A stretch of 64,000 bases of DNA from Saksenaea vasiformis B4078 (GCA_000697055.1 JNDT01001351.1:17836-81835); one strand, 5' to 3'. Positions 49,357 to 62,154 are shown, counted from the first letter of the stretch. Notes: generated by a model from the sequence alone, not told the origin. Translations and numbers: made by a program.

Positions 49357-50284
49357 CTAATTGGTCTTGCCACACACTTTGAGGTTTTTGGTCCAAGTAG
49401 AACCGTTCAAGTAATAGTCGTTCTGGAGGGACTTCACTTGTTTTTCGGTGTCGAAACACATGTTGGGATCGCAAGGGCCTTCCATGGGAGGCAAAGGACC
49501 GATAACATCCAGGTTGAGGTACTCCAGGTAGTCTTCTTTGGTAGCGCATGAGGGAGCTGCGACCTTAGGCTTCTTGACAGATTCCTCGGTGGTTTTTCCG
49601 ATCTCATCGCAGTACACCACATCGGGAGGCACAACGACGTTTCCATAGTTTTTCTTGAAATACTCCACATCCTCTCTATTGAGGCAGTCTTTCTTGTCAG
49701 CCTTGGGCTTGTCGGCAGGACTGCGTTGCTGAGAGGGCTTGGGAAGGTCCATGAAGAAAGGGTTGGAGTGTTCGAGACAGATAGTACCCTTGGGATCCCT
49801 CACACATTTCTTCGTGTCAGGATGGCAGCACAATTGGCCTTCACAATGTTCGTTGATAAGGCAAGTGGTTCCTTCACCATGGTTGGAAATTTTTTTTCCA
49901 GGACCACTACAAATTGATGGCACGGTTAGGACTTCAGAATAAACTTATCTAGAGGGAGCTTACCCGACACATAGAACCTGGCCTTCTCTCAAGTTGGTGC
50001 ATTTGCTATTAACTAATATTCACAATTAGCTATATAAAATTATAGCATGCGTTAACATACTAGAAGGATTCCACTTTTTCAATTGGCTTGTCCTAATGTG
50101 ATACTGTTTTGCTAATTTGTAGCACTATTGGAGAATTTGTTACTAAGGAATCAACGCGTCACACATATTGCTATCTTACCTTATCTTTCGCCGTGACTGT
50201 GTGAACCTCCTGGCAATCAGAAGTTGGCGCGGCGAGGGCCATGCTAGCTATGGCAGCTAGCGATAAAATGGAGAGTATCTTCAT
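49357..50284 (-). CDS. Secreted LysM protein with knottin-like and single Cys4 module
   Basis: Paralog of the 46225-47978 gene. Exons are 50284..50180, 50124..50061, 50012..49964 and 49906..49357 (255 residues); the first three exons have exactly the same lengths (105, 64, 49 nt) as in the paralog. Signal peptide MKILSILSLAAIASMALA, then one LysM domain (VHTVTAKDKCYKLAKQ, LKKWNPSINSKC, GQVLCVG). After it comes a six-cysteine segment, TTCLINEHCEGQLCCH with KKC and GTIC, of the compact disulphide-rich type. A linker and one copy of the Cys4 module (CATKEDYLEYLNLDVIGPLP, CDPNMCFDTEKQ, KNLKVCGK) follow. A TATA box (TATAAAAGGA) is at 50370-50361. Likely extracellular or wall-associated; an effector or wall-remodelling role is inference. 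Confidence 0.87.
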
Positions 50285-50576
50285 TAGAAGAGAGGACAGG
50301 GAAGGGAAGAAAGGGAAGCGAGGAGAGGAATGATGAATGAAAGAGCACTCATAATTTCGTCCTTTTATAGTATCGCGGATCGGATAAAACAGCAAGCAGG
50401 GGACAGAGCATTAGACGCAGTTCATCAATTGAGATCCAAATATAATGAAACGAGCTCCACATCCATGCACTCTATTTCTCGAATATCGATAATAGAAAAC
50501 GAAGGGTTTTTGATACTCAGCTTCATCTCGTCAAAGTGGCATGATAGGCATCGTCGGACCCTTTTCGTTTGCCTTT

Positions 50577-50872
50577 AGCATCCCATTGACATCGCCAGAT
50601 CATCGTGTGTAACCGGTTCCACATGGCAAAACATAGCACAACGTTTTCTTATTATGGATGGCGGGGATATATCTATATTGTCGTCTCCAACCCAAGCACC
50701 AAACGCATGCGAGGTTCGCGGGGAGTTAACGGAACAGCAGAAAAATTTAAAGGGCGGTTGCCCAATAGCCAAACCACTGGTCTGCGACACTATATCTGAT
50801 GGCAGCTATTTGCTGAACTGTATTTCCTCAGTGAGAGTTGTCCCAACCAAAAGGGAAGAAAAAAGACAGTAG
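50577..50872 (+). pseudogene. Possible LysM-like exon fragment
   Basis: Plus-strand open frame with CVTGSTWQNIAQRFLI followed by cysteines in NACEV, GGCPIAKPLVC and LLNC. TWQNIAQRF resembles the TW--IA--F core of LysM domains. There is no signal peptide or ATG at a suitable place and no clear exon partner. Confidence 0.3.
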
Positions 50873-52520
50873 ATGTCACTCAAATATACAGTAAACGTTT
50901 AAAAATTTGTATTTGTAGAAGGCGCACGTTGACGCTGTTCCGTTCTTAACAATCCCAGCTGGCAGAACTTTACAGAAGTTGTATATATCGAAGAAGAACT
51001 TGGTGCTGCAAAGCAGAAACCCGAGATTTACCAGTTGAAACCCAGTTTCAAGCGCATAAAGACGCTCATGACATGATCTGTACATAAAAGAAATAGTCGT
51101 GCTAGTCGTTAAAATCACAATAAGCAACGTAATCGTCGTCAACTGAACAAGAATATTACTTCTAGGGAGGGTCGATGCATTTGCAGCTTTGCCGATCCTC
51201 TTCGCCAGCTTATGTCATCACGGTATTCGGAAGACCGGGAACGTTCTGCCAAGATTTGTACCCGATACAGGCTGCCGATTAAATTTTTTTAATAAGAAAA
51301 ATTTCTAGGTTTCTTTTTCGGCATCCGTGGCTTCGGTATGAGAAAACACTCTCAAAATGTGATACACCTACAGAAGGCTGTGTCACAATATGTGCATATA
51401 GCATCCGCTGTCCTAGGTTTTTGGCACAGCGATAGAATGCATAAAATGAAGCATACAAGTTACACATGGTAAGGAAGCGGAAGTGGTGTTAGATTTGAGA
51501 AACTGTATGACGGATAAGTAAACAAGCATGGGCAACGTTTATTTATGTACAAGTCCAGATTATGACAGCAGCCATTAATGAATTTCTCGTCAGATTAAAA
51601 TTACTTTTATCTTTTTAATAAAGCATAGGATCGGCCCCTCCGGTGCGTCGGAGTAGTCTGCGTGAGTCAAAATGTTGAAATACTATCTTCATCTAAGTTA
51701 AGACATAGAGGAAACACGGACTTTAACTCCTTTTATTTGGTATCCCAACAAATTCAGCTTACAGGCTGCAGTAAATGAACCGGGAGACAAAGACATGGAC
51801 GTACCCCAAACATCGGATGTTTTATTTATCAGGAGTGTTGTACTATTTGACTGGATTATAACCCAATCCAGTACAAAAGTCTCGTAGGTCTCTTATTCAG
51901 GCAAAAAAGAAAAGGATATGCCTAGAGAAAATCCTCTTTGAAAGCTGATGCGTCGAATATCACAATTTACTTTTCCCAGAAATAGACTCTACCACTGTAA
52001 GCAACTGGATCAGGGTTAGACTCCGTGTCTAGAGCCCAGCAATCAGGTGTCTCACAATGGTGCCAAAACTAACAACAGTACACATTTGATCTTCATGTAG
52101 ACATCAGTGTTGTGCTCCATATCCTAATGAAAAATTGATGGCAAGTTCGTACAGTTTACCAAGGTCTAACGCTTCTTCTACACTTTGTGAGGTAAATGAA
52201 CCTTAACTATATTGGAAAGGATGTTATATAGCCTACGTCGTATCGAGGATCTCCTTTGCTCTATTTCCATACTTCTGCTTTTATGAAGAGAGAAATTTCA
52301 TCATGGATATGAAGTTCTAGGTAAAACAGTTTTCCAAATACTGGGCTTAGAATAAACGTTTGCGTCAACTGGACGTCCTTTTACGCTCAAGCCAGACATG
52401 TTTTCCGCTGGGTAGTGACAAGCTGTTGTGAGGACAATTAATACGTTTTACGTTGATCCAAGAAACAGTTTCGCCTGAATAACAAGAATTTTGCGTTGAG
52501 ATGGTTCATTGATGGATTTC

Positions 52521-53224
52521 TCAACACCCCATCGCAAAGTGTAGAAATGTCTCGAAGTAAAGAACACGTTCTTTTGAAGCGAGAGCACCTTTTGCATTGA
52601 GGTACTTCAGTGATGGTTTCCCTGTATCTTGCCGAAAGAAGTAAGAGCGTGTCAACACAAGGATAGGTTCCATCCAGAATAATCCAGATTTAAAGGAACG
52701 CATGAGCTAGTTTTCACCCTTCGGCTCTGTTTTTCAAGAAGACATCCCCAGTACAGATGCCAATGTACACACGTACAGGATCACTCATGCTTTTATTGTC
52801 TATTCATTAGCCTGCATAGCCGCTTTCCCGAACGTCTCGGCTGTGGTTTAGTCCATGGTTCGTCCAATTCGCTGCAAAGTCGGAATCGGTGGTGGTATGG
52901 CGGGCGGACTCTTCTTGGTGGAATTTTTCGTAGACTCAGATTGTTTCTGCGCTTGGTACAGATTCATGCTCTTATTTTTCAATTCAAGATTGGTCGGATT
53001 GAGGTCTGTGATCGCGATCGCTCGTTCTCCTTGCATTCTGAAGCTCCGTCTTCTCTTTCGTGCTGTTGCACTCTTGATACCTCGTCACCGTGTAAGTAGA
53101 TGTTGTCACAGGCAGCCTCACTTAACCTCCACATAGCATTTCGCCAGATGCTGTATCGCTTCAAGTCCTCTGCATGTATTAAGAACCAAACTGGTGACTC
53201 TGTCAGTACAATATCTCTTACCAC
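52521..53224 (-). repeat. Two-block dispersed element, copy B
   Basis: On the minus strand the first block (53224-52848) reads AEDLKRYSIWRNAMWRLSEA and the second (52703-52521) reads SLKYLNAKGALASKERVL. The same two blocks occur in the same order at 19385-19860 on the plus strand. The better preserved frames here suggest that the element once encoded a protein. A Pro-rich open frame (KKSPPAIPPPIPTLQRIGR) lies at the 3' end of block one. No family was recognised. Confidence 0.6.
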
Positions 53225-53329
53225 GCCCCTCGGCGTCAGATGCGGGGTAGGCTGCCGTCAGTGGGTGGCTGTGCCCTTCGGGGTCAAGTGAATTGACGCA
53301 AGTACCTTCCGTCTACTAACCGTGGATGA

Positions 53330-53450
53330 CTTTTTATGCTACTCGAATAAATTATGCGTCCATCTGGGGACCAAGGTGATGGAATCAGAATGCTGTTTTA
53401 TCACCAATCTATGTACTGATGACCGCATATTATGTTATCCCGTCGATTAC
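53330..53450 (+). repeat. Dispersed repeat family 1 copy
   Basis: Shares the TTTTTATGCTACTCGAATAA core and the CACCAATCTATGTACTGATG stretch with 31980-32085. Confidence 0.6.
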
Positions 53451-53656
53451 AGCTAAATTGGACCCTTTAGACGTGAATACCGCATCACTCCTATCACCAA
53501 ACTTGAAGCTCATAGTTTTTTGTAATTATAGGTATCGCACGCTTTTCTTTTCTTTTTCATTTTTTGGGAGGGAGGACTTGTGAGCCTTTTGTTAAAATGA
53601 TAAAAAGGAAAAAAAATGTGATATAAGTTCTACGTTGATATGCATGTGATTTATGA

Positions 53657-56600
53657 TTATGCTTCTTCTCCATGCTCTACTAGTCCTTCGACTGTCTCGG
53701 CATCTTTTTCTTCCGCGAGAGACGCCAACCTTCGCATACGATCCGAGCTAGCCAGCCGTTTGCTTCCGCTCCTTGATCGAGGCAGTGGCGGTGCTTCTTC
53801 TTCGCTTTGGATATGTTTTAATAGATCTTCAGCTTTCACCACGACAGACTCGCTGCGCGTCCGCCGTCGTTCTCGGATTGACATGCGGCGACTCCTTCGC
53901 TTAGCAGCTGTCGACATTTCGCCCGAGCGCAACCGTTCAAGTAAATTATCCATAATATCCTTATCTTCTTGATTGTCCTTCTGACCTATACGCACGAGCT
54001 CAATATCTAGGTCCATTTGCAAAGGATGCACACGTTACCATCATTGCTGTCGACTCCCGCTCGATTGGATCTGAGACGCGCCTTGCGCTGCTCTTCAAAT
54101 TGACGTGCTCTCTCCAGTTGCTCCTGCTTTTTCTTTTGAGTTACAAGATCACTCTTGGCACGCTAGAAGAAGAAGAAACGTCAGTACGCTAGCAATAAAT
54201 TGAAAATGGCAAGACTTTACCTCCCAGCTGGACGTAAAGGTTTTGAAGATACTAAAGAATTCATCCGGCTTCATATCGCTAGGATCCTCGCCGAAATAGG
54301 TGACAACATCCTTGTATGCCACGTCCATCGACGTGTATCGCACTGCGAGCTGATCAAACTTTTCCACAGCGCTGCTACGGAAACTGGTCATGACGGATGC
54401 AAAGTGATCGCCTTCTTCTGCTTCATAATCAGGGCCATAATGCTTGTCAAGTTCATGCAGCAGGGTTTCGATACCAACACGAAGCCCGTAATAGTCTTTA
54501 ATCAAGTCCTGCATGGTCACTGTAACCCTGATGATGAGTTTCCTTACTTCGTTTTCTTTACAAAACTTACCTCGACAAGCCTCTCCGCAAAGTTTAAGGT
54601 CATCTAACAGTGTAGCACTGATTTGAGGGAACTTCTGCTCAATCATGCGGATAAGGAAATGAAGCAATGTTGTATCATTACTAGACGCCTTTGTGTCCAC
54701 CAGCTATGCAGAAATTGCCGTTAGGATACGTGTCACGTTTGTCCTTTAATACACTTACTTTGTTGATGCTAGCAATACGAATACCATATGCGCCGCCTTG
54801 GAAAGTGGTGCCGTTCAAAAAGTTTCCGACCATGAGTATGAGCTAAAATAATTGTTAGCTTTTGGTTATGACAGTGAAAACGAAACACATGCATTCAAGA
54901 GCTCTTTAAAGGCATTGGACTGCTTCAGTGCAGTCGAGGCTTCCATCACATTTGTCATGTTCTACGTTTTTCTTTATCAATACACGTTAAATAGTTGGAA
55001 CGCTTTACCTTGCTGAGTTGCGTAATCCGCTCGGGGAAAGTTACTTTGAACAGCATATTATCTATACGTTCCTTGAATCGATCGATGGACATGATCTATA
55101 GAAAAAAAAAAGGTCAGGTCGAGGTGTCTGCTGATTCTATTATTTTACCTCAGCACAGAATGCATCTGCACGAGACAGATTCTGCAAATCCTCTTCAGAT
55201 GCAGTTTTGACAAACACGGACAGCTTTCCTAGTTCTTCGGGTGTCGGTACATTAGCGTGCAAATTACGTAAAAGAATCTCGGTGCAGAACTTTTCATCAA
55301 AGGCCAAAAGTTTCTTCTTAAAGTCTGCGAATGAAATGCTTTTGAATTTTGCCAGGACAGCAATATCTATGCAAGAATTTAGTCAATGTTGCCTTGTTAT
55401 TCAGTTCCATTATACGTACTAATATTATATGCTTTTCGTGAATCCAGGATGCAGATTTCTTGTTTCTTCTCTTTCGAGAATTTCTTTGCGCTCGCGATCA
55501 TCTTTTGGGCGAACATTTCTTCCATCATGCTAAAGACGCCTTCTGTGTCGAGCAGGTCTTCGAGCTCTTGATCGTTCATCTCAGAGCCCCAGATCGTAGA
55601 TTTAATGTGATTCATATTTAATTTTTGCCACTGCAATGCTCGCGTTTTAACGCTCGGCAGATGGTTCATTAATTTGCGGGGTATAGGGTTGAATGGTGGT
55701 GCAAATGGTTTTGCCGGACCAGGTGGAGGAGGAGGGGGAGGAGGAGATGCAACATCAGTGGCACCCGTTGCTGCACCATTAGAAGGAAGTGATGGTGGCG
55801 GTGGCGGTGGGGGAGGTGGCGGTGGAGGGGCAGTGGATCCATTGGTAGATGTCTGTGTCATCGCCACTGGCGGCGGCGGCGGTGGTGGTGGCGGTGGAGG
55901 AGGTGGAGGCGGAGGCGGCGGTGGAGGAGCTGCTGAAGCATGCGACGAAGAAGAGGAGGAAGCGGATAGACGACGTGGTATCGAGGCGCTTTCGCTGGTA
56001 TGGTCAATAGTAGCATCTAGAGCCGATGCGGACGATGCATGAACAGGTTCCGCTTCAGCTGAACAACTCTCTTTCTCGGTAATAGTGGTGGATTGTGAAA
56101 ATGATCTCTCACGTTTCTGGGATAAACTTTCTGTCATAGAAAGACTAGCCTGTGAAGGACGTCTTTTTTTAAAAAAAAAAAAGAAAGAGAGAGAGAGAGA
56201 GAGATGTTAGTACTATAGTCGATCACGAATATGCTAACCTTTGCGATTCGAGCACATTGTTCATATCAGCGACAAAGTTATCGTCAAGCCGTGACTTCAG
56301 AGAGGTTTCTTCATCCCATCTGCTCTCCCGACGAAGTTGACGCCGTCGTGTTCCTGATCGACGACTTGCAGAACCCATCAACGGCATTGCACCTGGAACA
56401 ATAAAATCACCTAATCCGCTGCTCGAGCCAAACTGCATCGCTAACTGATTCTTAAATTCTTCGGACAATCCCATTGCCAAAGACTTGTACTTCTCGGCAT
56501 CTGACTCTGCCTTCTCGGATGGCTAATGAAATGCGCCTTCAGCATAGATCTACACCACCACTGCTTATATATACCTCGTCGTTATTCATCTCCGTATCTT

Positions 56601-58951
56601 GGGAACGGCCTTCTAGACTTTCTTGGGCTTTGATTCGACCGACCGCCTTTGCTAGATCCTGTTTCTTAATCACAATATCACCATTCTCCGATTCAGCGTC
56701 GTCCTTTGTGTCGTTAACAGCTTTGTAGAACGTCTCCAGCTGTTTCTCCAGAGACTCAAGGTTCTTCTCGTAATCATACTGGAGGTTGCGCAGTTTTTCC
56801 TGAAGGGTCGAAATGGTATGGCGCGACATGCGTAAAAGATCTTCCAAAGATGCCGTTTTCTCCTTGAGTTGTATGAAAGCAAGGCCATCTGCAAACCATC
56901 AGCAACCATTTGCATCCTCGCTCATTTATTCTTCCTTTACCTCCGCGTTCTGCCAACTGTTCTCGGAGTTCGTCACGCTCCGTTTGCAATTCCTCGTACA
57001 TTCCCTGCAAATGACGAATATCTTCGAGCGTTTCCTGCAGTTGATCTTGATCTGCAAACTTGTCTACGAGGTGGCGCACCGACGTTCCATAGGATGATGA
57101 GAAATCCTCAACAAGGCCTTTGTGGTCCAGCACGACCTGTGTAACGAGGTTGTCGATAATTTGAAAATAACGTGCTTTCAAATTTCCCTCTTCGTGAATC
57201 AGCAAGAGATGCTGGAGACAACTCAAGAAAAAATCATATCCACGCGTGCCTTCAACACTGGCTAGGACACATTCAAATACATCACGCGGATCATTCAGAT
57301 CACGAAGAACACGCTCATGGTACACTTCCATGATCTCGTCCTGATCATTCTCCGCTTGCGTCCTAAACTCTAGGATCTGCCGATCTAAATGTTCGCAGTT
57401 GAAATCCATCATACGCTCCATGATTCTTTCCAATCCCGACGCATTCATCTGATTTCTCAAATGAATTCTGAGTTGCGTATCATCTACAACGTTGACGATG
57501 GCGTTGGCTAGGATCATATTCACCAGCTGGAAATTATCGCTGTCAATCATACTCCGAAATGGTGAGAGTTTCACTTACAGCATACTCGCTTAATTGGTTA
57601 TCTGGAGCACCATGAACAGCCAAGCGTCTGAAATCTTCACTCGCACCGACCATACTTCCCATTCGTCCGCGTCCGCCAAGTGCTTTTTGCCATTCTCTTA
57701 TCCATGCATCGACCCTGCCGTAACCTTTTCGGCTATCTCGCAATTGATCCATGGCTTTAAGGACAAGTTCTTGGCCAGTTGGCACTTCATGATAGCACAA
57801 AAATACAAGCACCTCGCACACAAGTCGACGTGTATTCATCGCTGGCGACACAATGCAGTATACAATTTGTTGAATACATTGAGGATTTTTGACAGCCTCT
57901 TTAGCCCCGACCTATACAGCACCGTAAACGCATTGCAAATGATTGGCCTATATCACCCACTCACTCCATTATTGAACAATGCCTTGAAACATTTCAACAC
58001 CTCTCCTTCAGTCTGAATATCGGATTCACGCCTAGTTAAAAAGAAATGCTTAAGCATACGAGCCATCGACAAGATAAAGCAGAAGGTGACATGCCCACCC
58101 TACGGTCGTACTTTGTTTTCATTTTGTGCAATGTACCAAGAATGTCCGTGATAACCTGTAAACCGTGCATGTCGATAAATTGACGTACCCAACTGAAAAT
58201 CACGTAAACCATGGTTAGTTGTACTACAAGCGACGAGACTTTTCAGGTACCTTAATGGCATCGTACGTAGACCCACCGCAAGGTGTGCAACCACTTTCGC
58301 ATTAATCCCTTTCGAGCCACTATCTGACAATTTCCTGACGTAATGCTCGGGGCTGTTGGATTCTTGTTCCTTGCGATCGAAAGCACGCCTGGACGGAGTT
58401 GCTCCTTGTCCTGTCTCCGCTTGGATGTCTTGAGCAACCATGAGCCGCTTTTTCTCCATAGGAAACGATAGCATGGCGGTGCGTTTGTCTCCATCAGGAA
58501 TACCCCGCCGTACCTGGTCTTGTATCAATCCATTATGGTTCTTTAGCACACGAAAGTTACCAGCATCTTTTCGAACAGATCTTCAATCTCGAGATCCGAC
58601 AGATTGTCGGGATGGCCATGAGTATCACCATCGTTACTAGGTAGCGAGTAGCTATTTGACGACCGTGAACTACGTATCGAGGAGCATTCACCATGACCTT
58701 TTGCAGTAATATAAGACAAAGTCTCCAACCTTACTAAAAAACTAATTACCCGAGAAGTAGTCTTCCGCAGACGTACTCGAGGTCATGGAAGCATAAGCAC
58801 TTGGAATAAGGTGATGAGATGGACTAGTTGGTGAATGCCCTGAAGGTGAAGTCGGGCCATTGTTAAAAGATCGCAGGGATCCTGCCGTTATAGGAGCCGG
58901 TGGATCGGGTCGTCGTTTTGCTTTTGCTTTGCCTCGCCCAAAAATGTCCAT
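53657..58951 (-). CDS. Diaphanous-related formin
   Basis: Rho-GTPase-controlled nucleator of unbranched actin filaments (Bni1/SepA-type) for polar growth and septation. Eighteen exons: 58951..58777, 58733..58561, 58513..58251, 58192..58112, 58031..57965, 57911..57579, 57526..56941, 56888..56575, 56522..56239, 56162..55420, 55366..55149, 55095..55009, 54961..54893, 54842..54759, 54703..54571, 54519..54221, 54162..54039 and 54006..53657 (1460 residues). The order is a GTPase-binding/FH3 region (about 50-560); a coiled coil (ISTLQEKLRNLQYDYEKN); FH1 with three polyproline blocks (about 835-925); FH2 (PRKLMNHLPSVKTRALQWQK, YNINIAVLAKFK, LILMVGNFLNGTTFQGGAYG); and a DAD-like end (DIMDNLLERLRSG) with an adjacent basic stretch. 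The intron after 54893 starts GCATGT, apparently a second GC-AG intron. The first two short introns (43 and 47 nt) are the least certain. Confidence 0.95.
55720..55935 (-). repeat. Polyproline-coding CCN repeats (FH1)
   Basis: Simple triplet sequence encoding three runs of 8 to 20 prolines in the formin FH1 domain. The opposite strand is an artefactual poly-Gly frame. Confidence 0.95.
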
Positions 58952-60076
58952 CCCCAATGGCAAGAACAAACAAAAACCTTATAAAAGAAGAAGAAGAAAA
59001 AAGGTTGGGATGCAACGCTTCTTAAAGTAAAAAAAAAGAAAGAAAAAAGGAACGTAAGGGTTAGAATGAAGAGGAAGAAAAGAGAGAAAAAAGGATTGGT
59101 TGTGCAAGCAGAAAAAGAGAATGAGAGGGGCTCAGGTGTCTCCGCCTATTCATTTGAGCTGCCCTTCAAACTTTCCAAAGTGGGGTACTGTTTATTGAAT
59201 GCCACTACCATCGGCTATAGCATAATGTTGGATGGATACGCGTACCTGGTTCCTGGTGCACATCGACAAAGAATGTCGAATTGTGCCGCCTCAACCTCGT
59301 TACTTGGTCATTTGTTCAACATTATGTTCGGCCAGTAAAACTTCACTTTTCGGACGTGCATGAAACCCCCATCAGGCGTAGTCTATGTATAGCCTGCTAG
59401 TAGGTTGATTGTTTCCCTTAGACATCCAAGGAAATGATAAGACTATATACATCCGTTTCTGTGCACGACCACGTCAGGATAAGTCCATAGTATGCCATTC
59501 TCTTCGCATGATGTTACCTACAAGACGGAATTCTGAAATTCATATGTTGGGAAAAGTCATTACAACCCTCGTCTTTGGTTTCATATATCCTGGTGACAAG
59601 CAGGATACATGCTAAACAAGGAAGCAAGATTGACACAATGCAGGATACCGTGAGACGTAATGACATATGAAAGTGTGAATTCAGAACAAACAAGGGTTAT
59701 TCGTTTGAAAACGATACATGCTTTGGAGTGACCGATATGGATTACGTTCATCCCCTTCAGCGGAGATAGTAGTTGCTTGCCTTGTCAACAAATAGACGTC
59801 CATGGAAAAAGACGAATGTCTCCCTAAGGGTACTACAGACCTGAATGGCAGTAATATAGCTCCTTGTTATTAGCAGGGCAAACCGAAACTTCGGTTTTTT
59901 TCCTTCCTTTCCATTTTATGGATCATCCCTAAACCCAGGTACACCGTTTCGTCTATTTCACCAGATAGAAGGACCGCCTATGCGTCATCCATTTACATGG
60001 TCGCAACCTGTTACAAAGCTGATTCGTCGAATATAATGCTGGTATCGTCCATTAAAGCAATTTTATTTCTGTTCAT
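58952..60076. other. Intergenic region
   Basis: About 1.1 kb holding the formin promoter and the 3' flank of prefoldin 5. Short plus-strand ORFs at 59066-59338 and 59409-59615 have no family resemblance. Confidence 0.55.
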
Positions 60077-60793
60077 TCATTGTTTTTGTTCCTGCTGCTG
60101 TTGTTGCATTTTTTCTTGCATGACGTTGACAATGGCTATCACACACGGACATTAGGTTCAAGGAGGACCCCAAAAACGGAAAAATTTACCCCTCAGGCTG
60201 CTTTGTTTGTTGGTCACGGTTTCTTGTAAGGCATCCATGTTTTTCTTCACGTAGTCAATCTTCTCCTTGTAAAACTTGGTGGCATCTGCTGTTGACTGGA
60301 CGGGCGATGAGACCGTGTCGGAACGTGTTCAATTACCTTTTCTACGTAGTAACCGGTGCCGATATCCACAATGACCTTTTCGACATTACTCAACTTTCCT
60401 GGTACATAGAGGTACTGTAAAGAGTCAAGGTAATATATCCTAAATCACAGTAGGTTTAGATGAAATAAAAAGAAAAGGATATAGATGAAGTCAATGGCAC
60501 GAGGATTGTTTTGTCTATAGTGATGCGGTCAGTCCGTTAAATTCGGCTCCCCTCATCTGTTCTTACCTTCTGCTTTTTCACTTTGAAGCGACTTGACACT
60601 GTCGGCACAATCGGTAAATCGAGTCTGCGCGTTCTTTAACTTGGCGAAAGACTGTGTCAAGTGAGAGATTTCCTAGATGCGGATCAGTTACGGAAAAGCG
60701 TTGTTCATGACATACCTCTTCTAGCTGCGTTTTAACTTGCTGTAGTGAGGAAAGGTCGAGATCGGTAATGTTGATCTGCTGAGGTTGTGCCAT
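60077..60793 (-). CDS. GIM5: Prefoldin subunit 5 (Gim5)
   Basis: Alpha-type subunit of the hexameric prefoldin chaperone that delivers nascent actin and tubulin to CCT. Exons are 60793..60716, 60672..60567, 60514..60483, 60414..60337, 60295..60190 and 60135..60077 (152 residues; family about 150). The N-terminal helix is [20 protein letters not shown]; the beta hairpins carry [17 protein letters not shown] and [11 protein letters not shown]; the C-terminal helix is [19 protein letters not shown] with a Gln-rich tail. The intron between exons 3 and 4 (60482-60415) starts ATATCCTTTT instead of GT and is listed separately. The other introns are GT/AG; the one after exon 4 is only 41 nt. Confidence 0.93.
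60415..60482 (-). other. U12-type (minor spliceosome) intron, AT-AG ends
   Basis: The intron in prefoldin 5 begins with ATATCCTTTT, the classic U12-type AT-AC donor. It contains TACCTTGAC, one mismatch from the U12 branch-site consensus TTCCTTRAC, about 10 nt from its end. It ends ACAG. No GT donor in the exon would keep the conserved PLTSS and YVPGK motifs. Splicing AT to AG keeps the frame with one extra residue; AT to AC would break it. Confidence 0.75.
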
Positions 60794-62154
60794 GATGAAC
60801 TACTATGACGTTTGCAGGAAGAGACACGACTGTGGCCGGGCGCTGATCGTGATGAGCCACTGGTCAGTCACGGACTTCATTTTTTGATTCCGGGCTGCAG
60901 TACTACAGACTTTTGACAGGCAACTTGCATGGCCCCTCAAAACAATGACTATGATATATGATAACTGACTACTTCTTGCGGTATGTATTAAAACACCAAG
61001 GTATTTATCTGATTTTTTTTAATTTTACAGTGAGAGTTTTACAAATGTCTGGCTGGTAATACAGTTACGCCTCCAAGCAAAAGGGCCAACACGTCTTTCA
61101 ACTTAGAGAGACGATCAATCCTTTTCGTGGGAGGATCATTGTTGTCTGATTTCAGGTCAATACCCCGCCCTTCAATTGAACAACTACATGCTTCTTGTTG
61201 TGTAGCGCCTATGGCTAACAATTAAGACGATACCAGAAGAGACGCCAAGTCTGAAAAGTTGGAGATAGCTTTACACCACGCGTGTCTATTATCTCTGGTT
61301 CCATTGATCCTTATTAATGTCAAACCTCTTTGCAAGAAAAAAGGATGCGGCCACGAATCCCGTACTCAATTAACGGTTTCTGAGAACGGTCATGGAGCCA
61401 TAACGGGACCTACAAGCTTAGAGACGCTATTGGTCTGACAATGCAGAGCCGTCTCATGCAAACACAGTGGCTATCCAACGTGATGCAAGTGTCATCCTGT
61501 TTCTTCTGTAATATTGGATAAGGAAACTGGTTTATGAATTGTGGCATCGTAATTAGCTTTGTTCAGGTTACAGAGTAGCACTCTATTGACGTAAGAAAGC
61601 ATAAAGGGTTTCAAGAGTGATTATGCGCTAACTATATTTGGCATCCTAGAAGGGTAACATCTATACAACTCTGCGACAGCCTTTCACTCGGTATATAAAA
61701 GAAGAGCGGAACTGAATCGAAAGCTTGTGTAATGTTCAAGCTAAAATAGAAAGCGAGGAGATCACACAAAATCTTTAATACTTGCTTGTCCGCAGACATA
61801 CTTGGTCTTATCGTCACATGTCAAATGAGTTACCTTTTTGACCATGTCAATGAGTTGAGGTAGAACGTTCCACTGAAGTTTAGTATATTATGGGTATCCA
61901 TGGATAAATATGGTGTATGGTATGTTGTAAGCACGTTCTGCAAACGGATGTATTATCAGTGTTCGGACACCGCTTTCGATTAATGATCATGCATGCATGC
62001 AAGTGTCAATCGCTAGGGTCAACGATACAGCTATACTGTGTCGAAAAGAAATCTCATTAATCAAGGATAGAGAAGATATTAAAAAGAAATCCTATTGATT
62101 CGGGATCTAATGAACAAAAACGACAGTTTTTTATTAAATTGGTGAGTAAATGGT
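60794..62154. other. Intergenic region
   Basis: 1.4 kb with no supportable gene. A minus-strand frame ending at 61039 contains TKRIDRLSKLKDVLALLLGG, which looks protein-like, but it has no ATG start and no recognised family. Confidence 0.5.

Larger units (their letters stand above)
50285..53656. other. Gene-poor stretch with repeat debris
   Basis: 3.4 kb without an intact gene. Its left end is the promoter of the second LysM gene. It includes the LysM-like stretch at 50577-50872, the two-block element copy B (52521-53224) and a family 1 repeat (53330-53450). The rest is AT-rich with no recognised content. Confidence 0.5.

Noticed and set aside
55674..56042. Long plus-strand ORF rich in glycine
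   Set aside because: It is the antisense of the polyproline FH1 region of the formin; composition is dictated by CCN repeats.
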